Source: an uncultured beta proteobacterium (lineage in GTDB: Bacteria > Pseudomonadota > Gammaproteobacteria > Burkholderiales > Burkholderiaceae). From it: 10,684 nucleotides of DNA. A program made the position numbers and the translations under genes. The notes below the pieces were generated by a model. That model had not been told where the DNA came from. It saw only the letters and a program-made list of their open reading frames with translations, and searched no databases. Positions 1 through 7,303 of this stretch are shown here, piece after piece (the first letter of the stretch is position 1; every line of letters begins with the position of its first letter). The stretch is taken from assembly GCA_903835865.1 (NCBI GenBank), contig CAILON010000320.1:1-10684 (forward strand), written 5' to 3'.

Positions 1-510
1 CCCTTCATCAGTCACTTTGGCGTCTTTGAGGTAAAAGTCCCCATTGGGGTGCTGAACGGGGTTAGGCACCATGAGTAGGTGAGCCAAAGGATTGCTGCCG
101 CTCTTGCGGATTTGGTCTACGGTTTCTAAAAGACTAGAAATAGGAAGATTAGGACTAAAAACATCCCCATTAATGACGAGAAAATAGTCAGTCGGATTGA
201 TGAGGGGGAGTGCCTGACAAATGCCTCCGGCAGTTTCTAGGGCAGTTTCTTCAGGGGAGTATTGAATATCCACCCCAAATTGCTCACCCTTACCAAGGGC
301 TGCTTCAATTTTTGAACCCAGCCACGCATGATTAATCACTACCTTCTGCACGCCTGCATTTGCAAGGGCTTCTAAGTGCCAAGCCAATAAAGATTTATTT
401 TGAATGGTGAGGAGTGGTTTTGGTAAATCATCCGTCAGAGGGCGCATTCGCTCTCCTCTTCCAGCGGCCAACAAAAAACAGGGAAGGGTATTAGTTAAAG
501 TCTTAGCCAT
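1..510 (-). CDS. murU: N-acetylmuramate-1-phosphate uridylyltransferase MurU, partial (C-terminus off the left edge)
   Basis: The reading frame opens at the ATG at 508-510 and runs without a stop to base 1, giving 170 residues of a family that is usually about 220-240 long. Residues 14-26 form the sugar-nucleotidyltransferase signature LAAGRGERMRPLT, followed by the PKPLL segment with the likely catalytic Lys31. An LETAGG segment lies at 91-96 and the metal-binding NGD at 114-116. The family transfers UMP to MurNAc-1-phosphate, making UDP-MurNAc in the cytoplasm from recycled peptidoglycan sugar. The frame alone would also fit other hexose-1-phosphate nucleotidyltransferases such as mannose-1-phosphate guanylyltransferase. 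The MurU call rests mainly on the upstream kinase amgK, whose last 8 bases overlap this start, implying translational coupling. Confidence 0.85.
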   Translation of the reverse strand, partial: MAKTLTNTLPCFLLAAGRGERMRPLTDDLPKPLLTIQNKSLLAWHLEALANAGVQKVVINHAWLGSKIEAALGKGEQFGVDIQYSPEETALETAGGICQALPLINPTDYFLVINGDVFSPNLPISSLLETVDQIRKSGSNPLAHLLMVPNPVQHPNGDFYLKDAKVTDEG

Positions 511-1507
511 TCTGATGTTGACGAGTCGATTCCAAAATGCGCGCCAAAGGTTTTAATTCAATATAGCGATTAGCTGCTGCAATGGCATATTCAAGTACGA
601 GCGGAATATCTTTAAGGTAAGCCTCTTTGCCGTCACGATGAAAAAGTCTTGCAAAAATTCCCAGAACTTTGAGATGTCGTTGCAAACCCATCCATTCAAA
701 ATCTCGATAGAACTGCCCAAAATCAATAGGCATCGGTAATCCTGATTGACGACCTTCTTCCCAAAACTTAATCACCCAATCTATCACTCTCTCTTCTGGC
801 CAGGCAATGTAAGCATCACGCCATAAAGAAGAGGCATCGTAAGTAATCGGGCCATACACTGCGTCTTGAAAATCGATCACTCCAGGATTATTATTTTCAG
901 TCACCATTAAATTGCGGGAATGATAGTCGCGATGAACATACACTTTAGCCTGTGCCAAGTTGTTTTCAATAATGAGTTCAAAAGATTTTTTGAGCTGTTC
1001 TTCTTGTAGTGCACTCAATTCAATATGTAGATGCTTCTTTAAATACCATTCGGGAAATAAATCTAATTCGCGTTGTAATAGCGCTTCATCATAGTTTGGC
1101 AATACATCGGGTTTGCTCGCCAGCTGCATGAGTACTAAAGCATGAGTAGCATCTTTATATAAAGCATCTGCTGTCTCATCATTCAGGAGCGCAAGATAGG
1201 TTTTATTACCAAGATCACTGAGTAAAAGAAAGCCCTCAGTAATATTTTGTTCTAAGATTTCTGGGACGTTAATTCCTGCTTTTGAGAACAATAAATCCAC
1301 CTTAATAAAGGCGTCTAAGGGCTCATGTTGAGGAGGGGCGTCCATCACAATTAACGTAGCAAATTTAGGGTTTTTGCTCTCAATCCGGAAATACCTCCGG
1401 AAGCTCGCATCGGCAGAGGCGGGTGCTAGGGAGCTAAGATCCAATTGCCAGCTAGGCTCAAGGCCTTTTAGCCATTGAATAAGGATGTGAAGGCGTACGT
1501 CAGTCAT
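503..1507 (-). CDS. amgK: N-acetylmuramate/N-acetylglucosamine anomeric kinase AmgK (APH-family phosphotransferase)
   Basis: This 334-residue protein carries the aminoglycoside/choline kinase-type fold. The catalytic loop is HRDYHSRNL at 192-200, with base Asp194 and Asn199. The metal-binding segment is IDFQDAVYGP at 211-220, with Asp212. A SFRRYFR segment at 35-41 lies in the N-terminal nucleotide-binding lobe. AmgK phosphorylates the anomeric carbon of MurNAc and GlcNAc, feeding MurU in a salvage route that bypasses the early, fosfomycin-sensitive steps of UDP-MurNAc synthesis. I chose the ATG at 1505-1507 (MTDVRLHIL) because it clears the divergent lptD start. The frame stays open upstream to 1654, and an in-frame ATG at 1547-1549 would add 14 residues and overlap lptD. 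No clear Shine-Dalgarno precedes the chosen start. The stop overlaps murU by 8 bases. Confidence 0.88.
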   Translation of the reverse strand: MTDVRLHILIQWLKGLEPSWQLDLSSLAPASADASFRRYFRIESKNPKFATLIVMDAPPQHEPLDAFIKVDLLFSKAGINVPEILEQNITEGFLLLSDLGNKTYLALLNDETADALYKDATHALVLMQLASKPDVLPNYDEALLQRELDLFPEWYLKKHLHIELSALQEEQLKKSFELIIENNLAQAKVYVHRDYHSRNLMVTENNNPGVIDFQDAVYGPITYDASSLWRDAYIAWPEERVIDWVIKFWEEGRQSGLPMPIDFGQFYRDFEWMGLQRHLKVLGIFARLFHRDGKEAYLKDIPLVLEYAIAAANRYIELKPLARILESTRQHQNG

Positions 1508-1517
1508 GGTCGATTCG

Positions 1518-1523
1518 TATAAT
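1518..1523 (+). promoter_or_regulatory. Candidate -10 element for the lptD-surA-pdxA-rsmA operon
   Basis: The bases are TATAAT, a perfect sigma-70 -10 hexamer, 17 bases upstream of the lptD ATG. A start near 1530 would leave a leader of about 11 bases. No good -35 match is visible at 16-18 bases spacing; the region around 1495-1502 is weak. It almost coincides with the minus-strand TATTAT of amgK, so the two promoters would compete for the same DNA. The hexamer could be chance in an A/T-rich gap. Confidence 0.4.
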
Positions 1524-1524
1524 A
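1519..1524 (-). promoter_or_regulatory. Candidate -10 element for amgK-murU
   Basis: Read on the minus strand, these bases are TATTAT, a five-of-six match to the sigma-70 -10 consensus. Transcription would start near 1512, leaving about five bases before the chosen amgK start, which would make the message almost leaderless. No convincing -35 hexamer lies at the right spacing. Because amgK is divergent from lptD with only 33 bases between them, a promoter here or inside the start of lptD is required unless the unit is read through from elsewhere. Confidence 0.3.
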
Positions 1525-1540
1525 AGACGGGTCTGGAACT

Positions 1541-4045
1541 ATGAGTCATTATCACCGTTGCGCTGGTCTTTGCGCCCCTCTTTTTATAGCTGTAACCCTG
1601 CGCGCACTGATAGGGGTGGCATTGCTCCAATTTACATCTCTGGTGTGCGCGCAAACACCCCCTGCTTTACCAACAATTTCTAAGCCTGCAGAGGCTCCTC
1701 CGATCTTGCCTGATCGTGGCAATGTCACCGTTCTGAAGTTGGACGATCAGTTGCGTATTGGTCAACCGATTGACGATAGTAAGGCGCTTACCTTCACTTC
1801 TAGTGACTCCATTAATGGCGTAGTTGATCGTGAGATGCATCTTAAGGATCGTGCTCAAATTCGTCGCAATGGAACAGTGGCCAAGGGCAATGAAATTATT
1901 TATAACCCTGATACTGATGTTGCCGACTTAATTGGTAACGCAGAGTTAATTAAAGGGAATGCAAATTTCAAAGGACCTAGAGCACGTTTAAAAGTAGATG
2001 CGCGTGATGGAGAAATGGAAGCACCCGTTTATGAAATTGGTGATAGCCGCGCAAGTGGTAAAGCAAAGAAATTAACCATTGAAAGTGGCGATATTTTTGT
2101 TTTTGATAATGCAACTTACACCACTTGCACTCCTGAAAATTTAGATTGGTATTTCACTGCCAACAAAATTGAAATTGATAACGAGCAAAAAGAAATGAGA
2201 GGGAAAGATGGGGTGATGCATCTTTTTGATGTCCCTATCGCTTACGTTCCTTACTTTAGCCTGCCTACAGGAAAAGAAAGACGCTCCGGCATTCTTCCTC
2301 CGATTGCTGGATACAACTCTAAGAATGGTGTTGATATTACGCAACCGTATTACGTCAACATTGCACCCAATCGGGATTTAACGATTTTGCCGCGTTACAT
2401 GAGTCAGCGTGGCGTGCAGCTAGGCATGGGTTATCGTTTCATCGATACGACCTATTCGGGTAATGTGATGGGTGACTATTTGCCAACCGATCAAAAGGCG
2501 GGCGGCATTAGTCGTTGGCGATATGACTGGCAGCAGCGTCAAACTTTAGTCGGGTCTCCAGTGGGTGGTCCTGGTTCAGTGAATGCCTATATCAATGCTG
2601 CCAAGGTATCTGATAACTTATATCCATCAGACTTCTCACAAACGGTAGCAGGGGCGGTGACAAGTCAGTTCCGCCAAGAGGTAGGTGCTGTATCGCAACT
2701 TCCTTCCAGGCTGAGTAATTGGACGGTTTCTGCCAAAGCAATGACATTTCAGACGCTGCAGCCCAATTTACCCAGTACGGTTGGAGCGCCATATAACGTT
2801 TTGCCACAGGTTACGGCGGTCTATCGTAGTAACTTAGTGCCACCAGCCTCAGGGACCGATGGGCGCTATATCAGCCTGCCTACTGGCCCCACTACGATGT
2901 TGTCTACTGATTTCTCGCGGTTTTCGTACAACATTGCGAGTAGCATTCCAAATACAGCGCCTGGTATTTTCAGTCAAGCGGATCGTACGGTAGTTAAGGG
3001 AGTTTTGGAGTACCCGAAGATCACGCCCGGTTACTACATTCGTCCAAAGTTAAGCTTTCAGTCAAATACCTATAGCGCCACCGCCTATCAACCCGGCTAT
3101 TTACCCGCTCAAGGCTTCTTAATTCCTACTGCAAGTTTGGATACAGGCTTGGCGTTTGAGAGAGATGCTTTAGAGATGGGCAGTTTCTTTGGTCAGAACA
3201 TGTTACTCAGCCTTGAGCCCCGTGCCTTATACGTATATACCCCCTATGTAAATCAGGCTAATACGCCTTTGTTTGATACCGCTGATTCTGGTTTCGGTAT
3301 CAGCCAGATTTTTAGTGAAAACACCTTTATCGGTAATGACCGTATATCTGATAACAATAAGGTTACTGTGGGTTTAACAAGTCGAGTTACGGAGTCGAAT
3401 ACGGGCGCTGAAAGAGCGGTGATTACGATTGCTCAGCAGCAGCAGTTCAAGGCACAGCAAGTGGGCTTGACCGGTAATATCGCAAACCCAACTGCCTACT
3501 CTGATACCTTAGCAGCGGCTTCCATTCGACTAATGGGTAATTTCAATGCCGACGTTTTTGGGCAGTACAACACCCAATTAAATCGTTTCGTGCAGACTAC
3601 AGTCGGCGGTAGCTGGCGCCCAACACCAGGCCGTAGCTTAAACTTTGGCTATCGAAATGTTTGGCAACCTCCCATTCAGGCAAGTCCATTTAATCCTATT
3701 GGAACAACGGCAGCAACCACAACAGATCAATATAATATTTCTGGTCAGTGGCCCCTTACAAGAGAGATTTCTTTAGTGGGTCGTTGGGGGTATGATTCAC
3801 TTACAACCAAGACTTTGAATACCTTAGTGGCGATTGAGTATGTGCGTGACTGTATTGTTTTCCGTAGCGCATATTCTCAACTTCTGTTGAATAACAACAC
3901 TACGACTCAGATCTTGTTTCAGGTCGAGTTCAGAGGTCTTGGTGTTGCGGGCGACAATCCTGTGGATTTGATGAAATTAAATGTTCCTGGTTATTTGCCT
4001 ACACCTAAGCCTTTACCTGCTTCAACCTATGAGAATTACCAATGA
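1541..4045 (+). CDS. lptD: LPS-assembly outer-membrane protein LptD
   Basis: An 834-residue outer-membrane protein, slightly longer than the roughly 780 of E. coli. Residues 1-37 form a signal peptide with a long n-region, a hydrophobic core near 22-35 and likely cleavage after VCA (37). The LptA-like OstA domain spans about 60-235, followed by the conserved segment PYFSLPTGKERRSGILPP at 237-254. The C-terminal beta-barrel includes the family segment FIGNDRISDNN at 596-606. LptD, with the lipoprotein LptE, places LPS in the outer leaflet. Only two cysteines, 196 and 771, remain after signal cleavage. The ATG at 1541 is the only start that keeps the signal peptide. Its stop overlaps surA as ATGA. 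SurA is a known LptD folding factor, which fits the operon. Confidence 0.97.
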   Translation: MSHYHRCAGLCAPLFIAVTLRALIGVALLQFTSLVCAQTPPALPTISKPAEAPPILPDRGNVTVLKLDDQLRIGQPIDDSKALTFTSSDSINGVVDREMHLKDRAQIRRNGTVAKGNEIIYNPDTDVADLIGNAELIKGNANFKGPRARLKVDARDGEMEAPVYEIGDSRASGKAKKLTIESGDIFVFDNATYTTCTPENLDWYFTANKIEIDNEQKEMRGKDGVMHLFDVPIAYVPYFSLPTGKERRSGILPPIAGYNSKNGVDITQPYYVNIAPNRDLTILPRYMSQRGVQLGMGYRFIDTTYSGNVMGDYLPTDQKAGGISRWRYDWQQRQTLVGSPVGGPGSVNAYINAAKVSDNLYPSDFSQTVAGAVTSQFRQEVGAVSQLPSRLSNWTVSAKAMTFQTLQPNLPSTVGAPYNVLPQVTAVYRSNLVPPASGTDGRYISLPTGPTTMLSTDFSRFSYNIASSIPNTAPGIFSQADRTVVKGVLEYPKITPGYYIRPKLSFQSNTYSATAYQPGYLPAQGFLIPTASLDTGLAFERDALEMGSFFGQNMLLSLEPRALYVYTPYVNQANTPLFDTADSGFGISQIFSENTFIGNDRISDNNKVTVGLTSRVTESNTGAERAVITIAQQQQFKAQQVGLTGNIANPTAYSDTLAAASIRLMGNFNADVFGQYNTQLNRFVQTTVGGSWRPTPGRSLNFGYRNVWQPPIQASPFNPIGTTAATTTDQYNISGQWPLTREISLVGRWGYDSLTTKTLNTLVAIEYVRDCIVFRSAYSQLLLNNNTTTQILFQVEFRGLGVAGDNPVDLMKLNVPGYLPTPKPLPASTYENYQ

Positions 4046-5520
4046 TCTTTTGTAAGAAAAATCTGAAGCGCGTTATTGTTTGCGCATTTTTGCCGATCAG
4101 TTTGGCGCTGGTCGGTTTAGCTCATGCACAAGATGTAAGTCGAAAAGCTACTCCTTCAAGCGCTACTGCTGCAGATAACAAAATTCGCAATATTGATGGC
4201 GTAGCGGCAGTTGTCAATACTGGCTACATTACGCGTAAAGAAATTGATGATCGCGTTGCCGCTTTACTAAAGCAGGGCGCGAAGATGTCGGATGCGGCTG
4301 AATTTAGAAAAGCAGTATTAGAGCGATTGATTGTAGAAAAAATTCAAATGCAAAATGCAGAGCAAGAGGGCATTAAAGTTACCAATAAAGACTTAGACAG
4401 AATTATTGGGGACATTGCAGCAAAGAATAAATTAACTTATACAGAGTTTAGGGCAAAAGTTAATGCATCAGGAACATCCTTTGAGCGCTACAAAGAGACT
4501 CTACGTGAGGATGTCATTCTTACTCGCTTTCGTGAGCGAGAAGTCGATGCCCGCATTAAGATTTCGGATGCGGAGATAGATAACTTTATTGCAGAGCGTG
4601 CACGTGTCATTACTGGTAAGAGCCCTGCACCCCGCTCTGCGGGGCCTGTTGCTGGGGGTGGCCCAGAAGAAATTGATGTGGCACAAATCTTTATTCCTGT
4701 GGATCCGGGCGCAGGGGTTGGCACTCAAGCAGAGGCGAAGAAGAAGGCTGAAGCCTTATTGGCGGCTGCTAGTAGCGATGTCGATTTTATGCAACTGGGT
4801 GAGATGGCAGCTAAAGAAAATCCAAAGATTAAATTTCAGGAGCTCGGTTATCGCACTCCCGATCGTTTGCCTCAAATATTTTATGAAGCCATTCGAAATA
4901 TTGGTAGTGGCCAAACAGCTAAAGTAGTTTTGAAAAGCCCCGCAGGATTTCACGTCCTCAAAGTATTAGATCGCAGGACATTGGTTGCTGGTGCGGCACC
5001 ACAGCAAGAGGCGCCTCCACCGGAAGCAGCCTCTACCCCTCCTCAAGCCATTACCATTATTCAAACAAATTCACGCCATATTTTGTTGCGCCTTCGTTCA
5101 GGATTTACGGATCAGGATGCCGAAAGACGCTTACAAGGTTTTCGGGATCAGATTCGAACAAAGACTGCTGACTTTGGCGATCTAGCTAAGAAATTTTCAG
5201 AAGATGGATCAGCTGCAGCGGGTGGTGAGTTGGGTTGGATGAGTCCAGGAGATTTAGTTCCAGAGTTTGAGCAGGCGATGAACCGCTTGCAAATTGGGGA
5301 AGTAAGTAATCCCGTGAAATCAGAATTTGGTTGGCACTTAATCCAAGTGACGGATCGTCGTGAAGGACAGCTTACTGTGGAGAAGCAACGTCAGTTTGCT
5401 CGCGCTAATATTCGTGAACGCAAATATGAACAGGCCTTCCAAGATTGGATTCGTGAATTACGCGACAGCGCTACTGTGAAAATTATTAACGCAGAAGATG
5501 CCGCAACTAGCACCCGTTAA
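4042..5520 (+). CDS. surA: Periplasmic chaperone / peptidyl-prolyl isomerase SurA
   Basis: A 492-residue periplasmic chaperone, longer than the 428 of E. coli. The signal peptide ends at AHA (27-29). The SurA N-terminal helical domain covers about 50-190. A Gly/Pro-rich linker at 191-208 leads to the first parvulin domain (about 210-312). A Pro/Ala/Gln linker at 315-336 then leads to the second parvulin domain (about 342-440), and a C-terminal helix at 445-475 completes the N-domain fold. The second domain keeps the parvulin hallmarks: SRHILLR around His346, FSEDGSA, GGELGW at 394-399 and FGWHLIQV. The first lacks the His and the Gly-Gly segment, so it is probably not an active isomerase. SurA escorts outer-membrane proteins through the periplasm, including LptD encoded just upstream. 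The start overlaps the lptD stop by 4 bases, and the end overlaps pdxA by 23. Confidence 0.96.
   Translation: MIFCKKNLKRVIVCAFLPISLALVGLAHAQDVSRKATPSSATAADNKIRNIDGVAAVVNTGYITRKEIDDRVAALLKQGAKMSDAAEFRKAVLERLIVEKIQMQNAEQEGIKVTNKDLDRIIGDIAAKNKLTYTEFRAKVNASGTSFERYKETLREDVILTRFREREVDARIKISDAEIDNFIAERARVITGKSPAPRSAGPVAGGGPEEIDVAQIFIPVDPGAGVGTQAEAKKKAEALLAAASSDVDFMQLGEMAAKENPKIKFQELGYRTPDRLPQIFYEAIRNIGSGQTAKVVLKSPAGFHVLKVLDRRTLVAGAAPQQEAPPPEAASTPPQAITIIQTNSRHILLRLRSGFTDQDAERRLQGFRDQIRTKTADFGDLAKKFSEDGSAAAGGELGWMSPGDLVPEFEQAMNRLQIGEVSNPVKSEFGWHLIQVTDRREGQLTVEKQRQFARANIRERKYEQAFQDWIRELRDSATVKIINAEDAATSTR
4630..4644 (+). repeat. G+C-rich perfect hairpin inside surA
   Basis: CCCCGC at 4630-4635 and GCGGGG at 4639-4644 are perfect inverted copies around a 3-base loop. 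The bases encode part of the linker between the N-terminal domain and the first parvulin domain of SurA. No T-run follows, so it is not an intrinsic terminator. A role in pausing translation at the domain boundary is possible but unsupported; it may simply reflect the Pro/Gly/Ala-rich linker codons. Confidence 0.5.
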
Positions 5521-6502
5521 TCTCGTCATTACTACTGGCGAGCCAGCCGGTGTTGGACCAGAAGTCTCTCTCAAAGCTGCTCTGACCTTTTTGGCGGAGC
5601 AAGAACATGCAGAGATTACCTTACTCGGGGATGTGAATTTAATCCAAGTGCCTCAAGATGTAAATCCTAAGGTATTGGAGCGCCTCAAGATCGAGCCAGT
5701 CGAGTTAGTAGAGCCTGTGATTCCTGGGGTGCTGAACTCCGCCAATGCCCAATATGTTGTCAGTCTTCTTAATCAAGCGCTAGAGGCTTGTTTGGAGAAG
5801 CGTTTTGATGCGATGGTGACTGCCCCCGTACAGAAAAGTGTCATTAATGATGCTGGTATTGCGTTTACAGGGCATACGGAATATCTCGCGCAGCATTGCA
5901 ATATCCAGCATGTAGTCATGATGTTGTGTGCTCCCCTCCCCAAAGGTTTCTTAGGAATGAAGCAGTCACGAGATCTTAGGGTTGCGCTCGTCACTACCCA
6001 TCTTCCTTTGCAAGCCGTGTCAGCTGCACTCAATCAAGATTACGTTTTAGAAACTATTCAAATTGTTGCGAAGGATTTGCAAGACCGATTTGGGATTGCC
6101 AAGCCTGTTATGCGGATAGCAGGACTAAACCCTCATGCAGGCGAGTCTGGCTATTTAGGGCGCGAGGAAATTGAAGTTATTACACCGGCCATTAAAGCAG
6201 CTCAGAACTTAGGTATTGATATCACAGGTCCTTTCCCTGGCGATACGATGTTTGATGTAGTTGCCTTAGAGTCAGTGGATGTATTTATCGCGATGTATCA
6301 CGATCAAGGTCTGGCGCCATTTAAATTCGTGACTTTTGGAGGTGGCGTTAATGTCACCCTTGGTTTACCAGTGATTCGTACCTCAGTAGATCATGGCACG
6401 GCATTAGATATTGCCGGAAAAGGCTTGGCAGATTCTGGGAGCATGCTCGAGGCTTTGCGTTTAGCCTATCAATTGGTGATTAACCAAAGAAATCAAGCCT
6501 AA
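5498..6502 (+). CDS. pdxA: 4-hydroxythreonine-4-phosphate dehydrogenase PdxA
   Basis: A 334-residue cytoplasmic enzyme of the DXP-dependent pyridoxal 5'-phosphate pathway. It oxidises 4-phosphohydroxy-L-threonine with NAD to a product that PdxJ condenses. The family opening TTGEPAGVGPE lies at 12-22. GHTEYLA at 125-131 supplies a substrate-binding His. The three expected metal ligands are seen as His168 (VTTHLPL), His213 (GLNPHAGESG) and His268 (YHDQGLAPFK). TSVDHGTALDIAGKG at 295-309 is also conserved. Length matches the family. The ATG at 5498 puts the GEPAG motif at the usual distance from the N-terminus, and no other start codon fits. It lies 23 bases inside surA in a different frame and has no well-spaced Shine-Dalgarno, so translation is probably coupled to surA. 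Confidence 0.97.
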   Translation: MPQLAPVNLVITTGEPAGVGPEVSLKAALTFLAEQEHAEITLLGDVNLIQVPQDVNPKVLERLKIEPVELVEPVIPGVLNSANAQYVVSLLNQALEACLEKRFDAMVTAPVQKSVINDAGIAFTGHTEYLAQHCNIQHVVMMLCAPLPKGFLGMKQSRDLRVALVTTHLPLQAVSAALNQDYVLETIQIVAKDLQDRFGIAKPVMRIAGLNPHAGESGYLGREEIEVITPAIKAAQNLGIDITGPFPGDTMFDVVALESVDVFIAMYHDQGLAPFKFVTFGGGVNVTLGLPVIRTSVDHGTALDIAGKGLADSGSMLEALRLAYQLVINQRNQA

Positions 6503-6504
6503 GA

Positions 6505-7281
6505 ATGCATCGCGCTCGTAAACGTTTCGGCCAAAATTTTTTGCAAGATGACAGCATTATTTATTCAATTGTTAGTTTAATTTTGCCAAGTGCTGATATG
6601 CACGTGATTGAGATTGGCCCTGGCCTTGGGGCTTTAACCAGACCCTTGCTGAGAAATTTGGATCAATTAGATTTATTGGAAATTGACCGTGATTTAGTGG
6701 CTTATTGGAATCAACAGAACTTGCAGGGCCTAAAAGTCATTGAGGGTGATGCACTGCAGTTTGACTTTTTAGAGTGGGCTAAGAACCGCGATGGGCGAAC
6801 CGGCCTTTGCAAAGTGGTTGGAAATCTTCCCTATAACATTTCATCGCCTTTGTTGTTTCATTTGGTTGGCGCAGCCAAAGTGATTGATGAGCAAGTCTTT
6901 ATGCTGCAGGCTGAAGTTGTCGAACGCATGGTAGCTGCAGCAGGGAGCTCGGATTTCAGTAGGTTGTCAGTCATGTTGCAGGCACGCTATGACATGGAGC
7001 AGGTCTTGGAAGTACCTCCTGAGGCCTTTGATCCTCAACCTAAAGTGAACTCAGCCGTAGTGCGGATGATTCCGCGCAAAGACTTTAACTTAAATGATGC
7101 GCAGTGGAGCGCGCTAGAGAAAGTGGTTGCTGCTGCTTTTTCTCAAAGAAGAAAAATGCTCAGAACCAATTTACAGGCTTTTGCTGACCGACTCCATTTA
7201 TCGGAAACGGAACTTAAGTCGAGAGCGCAAGATATTTCAGTAGATCGTTATATGGAGTGGGCTAGGATCTTAGCCGCTTAA
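6505..7281 (+). CDS. rsmA: 16S rRNA (adenine1518-N6/adenine1519-N6)-dimethyltransferase RsmA
   Basis: A 258-residue protein (also named KsgA) that dimethylates the two adjacent adenines in the helix 45 loop of 16S rRNA, a late step of small-subunit assembly. Its loss classically gives kasugamycin resistance. The N-terminal signature RKRFGQNFL is at 5-13. The SAM-binding motif IGPGLGALT is at 37-45, with the acidic ELID-type strand end at Glu59 and Asp61 and GDA at 81-83. The catalytic NLPYNIS motif is at 107-113. The C-terminal RNA-binding part carries FDPQPKVNSAVV and AFSQRRKMLRTNL. It starts 2 bases after the pdxA stop with only a weak purine stretch upstream, so it is probably coupled. It is the last gene of this operon and converges on the acyltransferase gene 22 bases away. 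Confidence 0.97.
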   Translation: MHRARKRFGQNFLQDDSIIYSIVSLILPSADMHVIEIGPGLGALTRPLLRNLDQLDLLEIDRDLVAYWNQQNLQGLKVIEGDALQFDFLEWAKNRDGRTGLCKVVGNLPYNISSPLLFHLVGAAKVIDEQVFMLQAEVVERMVAAAGSSDFSRLSVMLQARYDMEQVLEVPPEAFDPQPKVNSAVVRMIPRKDFNLNDAQWSALEKVVAAAFSQRRKMLRTNLQAFADRLHLSETELKSRAQDISVDRYMEWARILAA

Positions 7282-7303
7282 GCAGGAAAATCTTAGCTCG
7301 GGC
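7282..7303. other. Convergent junction between rsmA and plsC
   Basis: Only 22 bases separate the two stop codons. I see no stem-loop followed by a T-run on either strand. There is an 8-base palindrome GCTTAAGC at 7276-7283 across the rsmA stop, and an imperfect stem at 7261-7274 inside its last codons. The short word ATCTTAGC occurs at 7267-7274 and again at 7290-7297. Termination is probably factor-dependent or lies inside the opposing gene. Confidence 0.5.

Noticed and set aside
1646..1654. Possible lipoprotein cleavage site (SLVC) in the LptD signal peptide
   Set aside because: The residue before Cys36 is Val, which does not fit a lipobox, and VCA followed by Gln is a normal signal peptidase I site.
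3433..3447. CAG triplet repeat in lptD
   Set aside because: It is only a short run of Gln codons (AQQQQ) in a barrel strand or loop, too short to suggest phase variation.
4589..4927. Plus-strand open frame of 112 codons inside surA
   Set aside because: It is out of frame within a clear SurA coding region, its basic low-complexity translation resembles no family, and surA is intact across it.
7261..7283. Intrinsic terminator for the lptD operon formed by GCTAG/TTAGC or GCTTAAGC
   Set aside because: The stems are short, one needs a G-U pair, they lie inside the last rsmA codons and no T-run follows.
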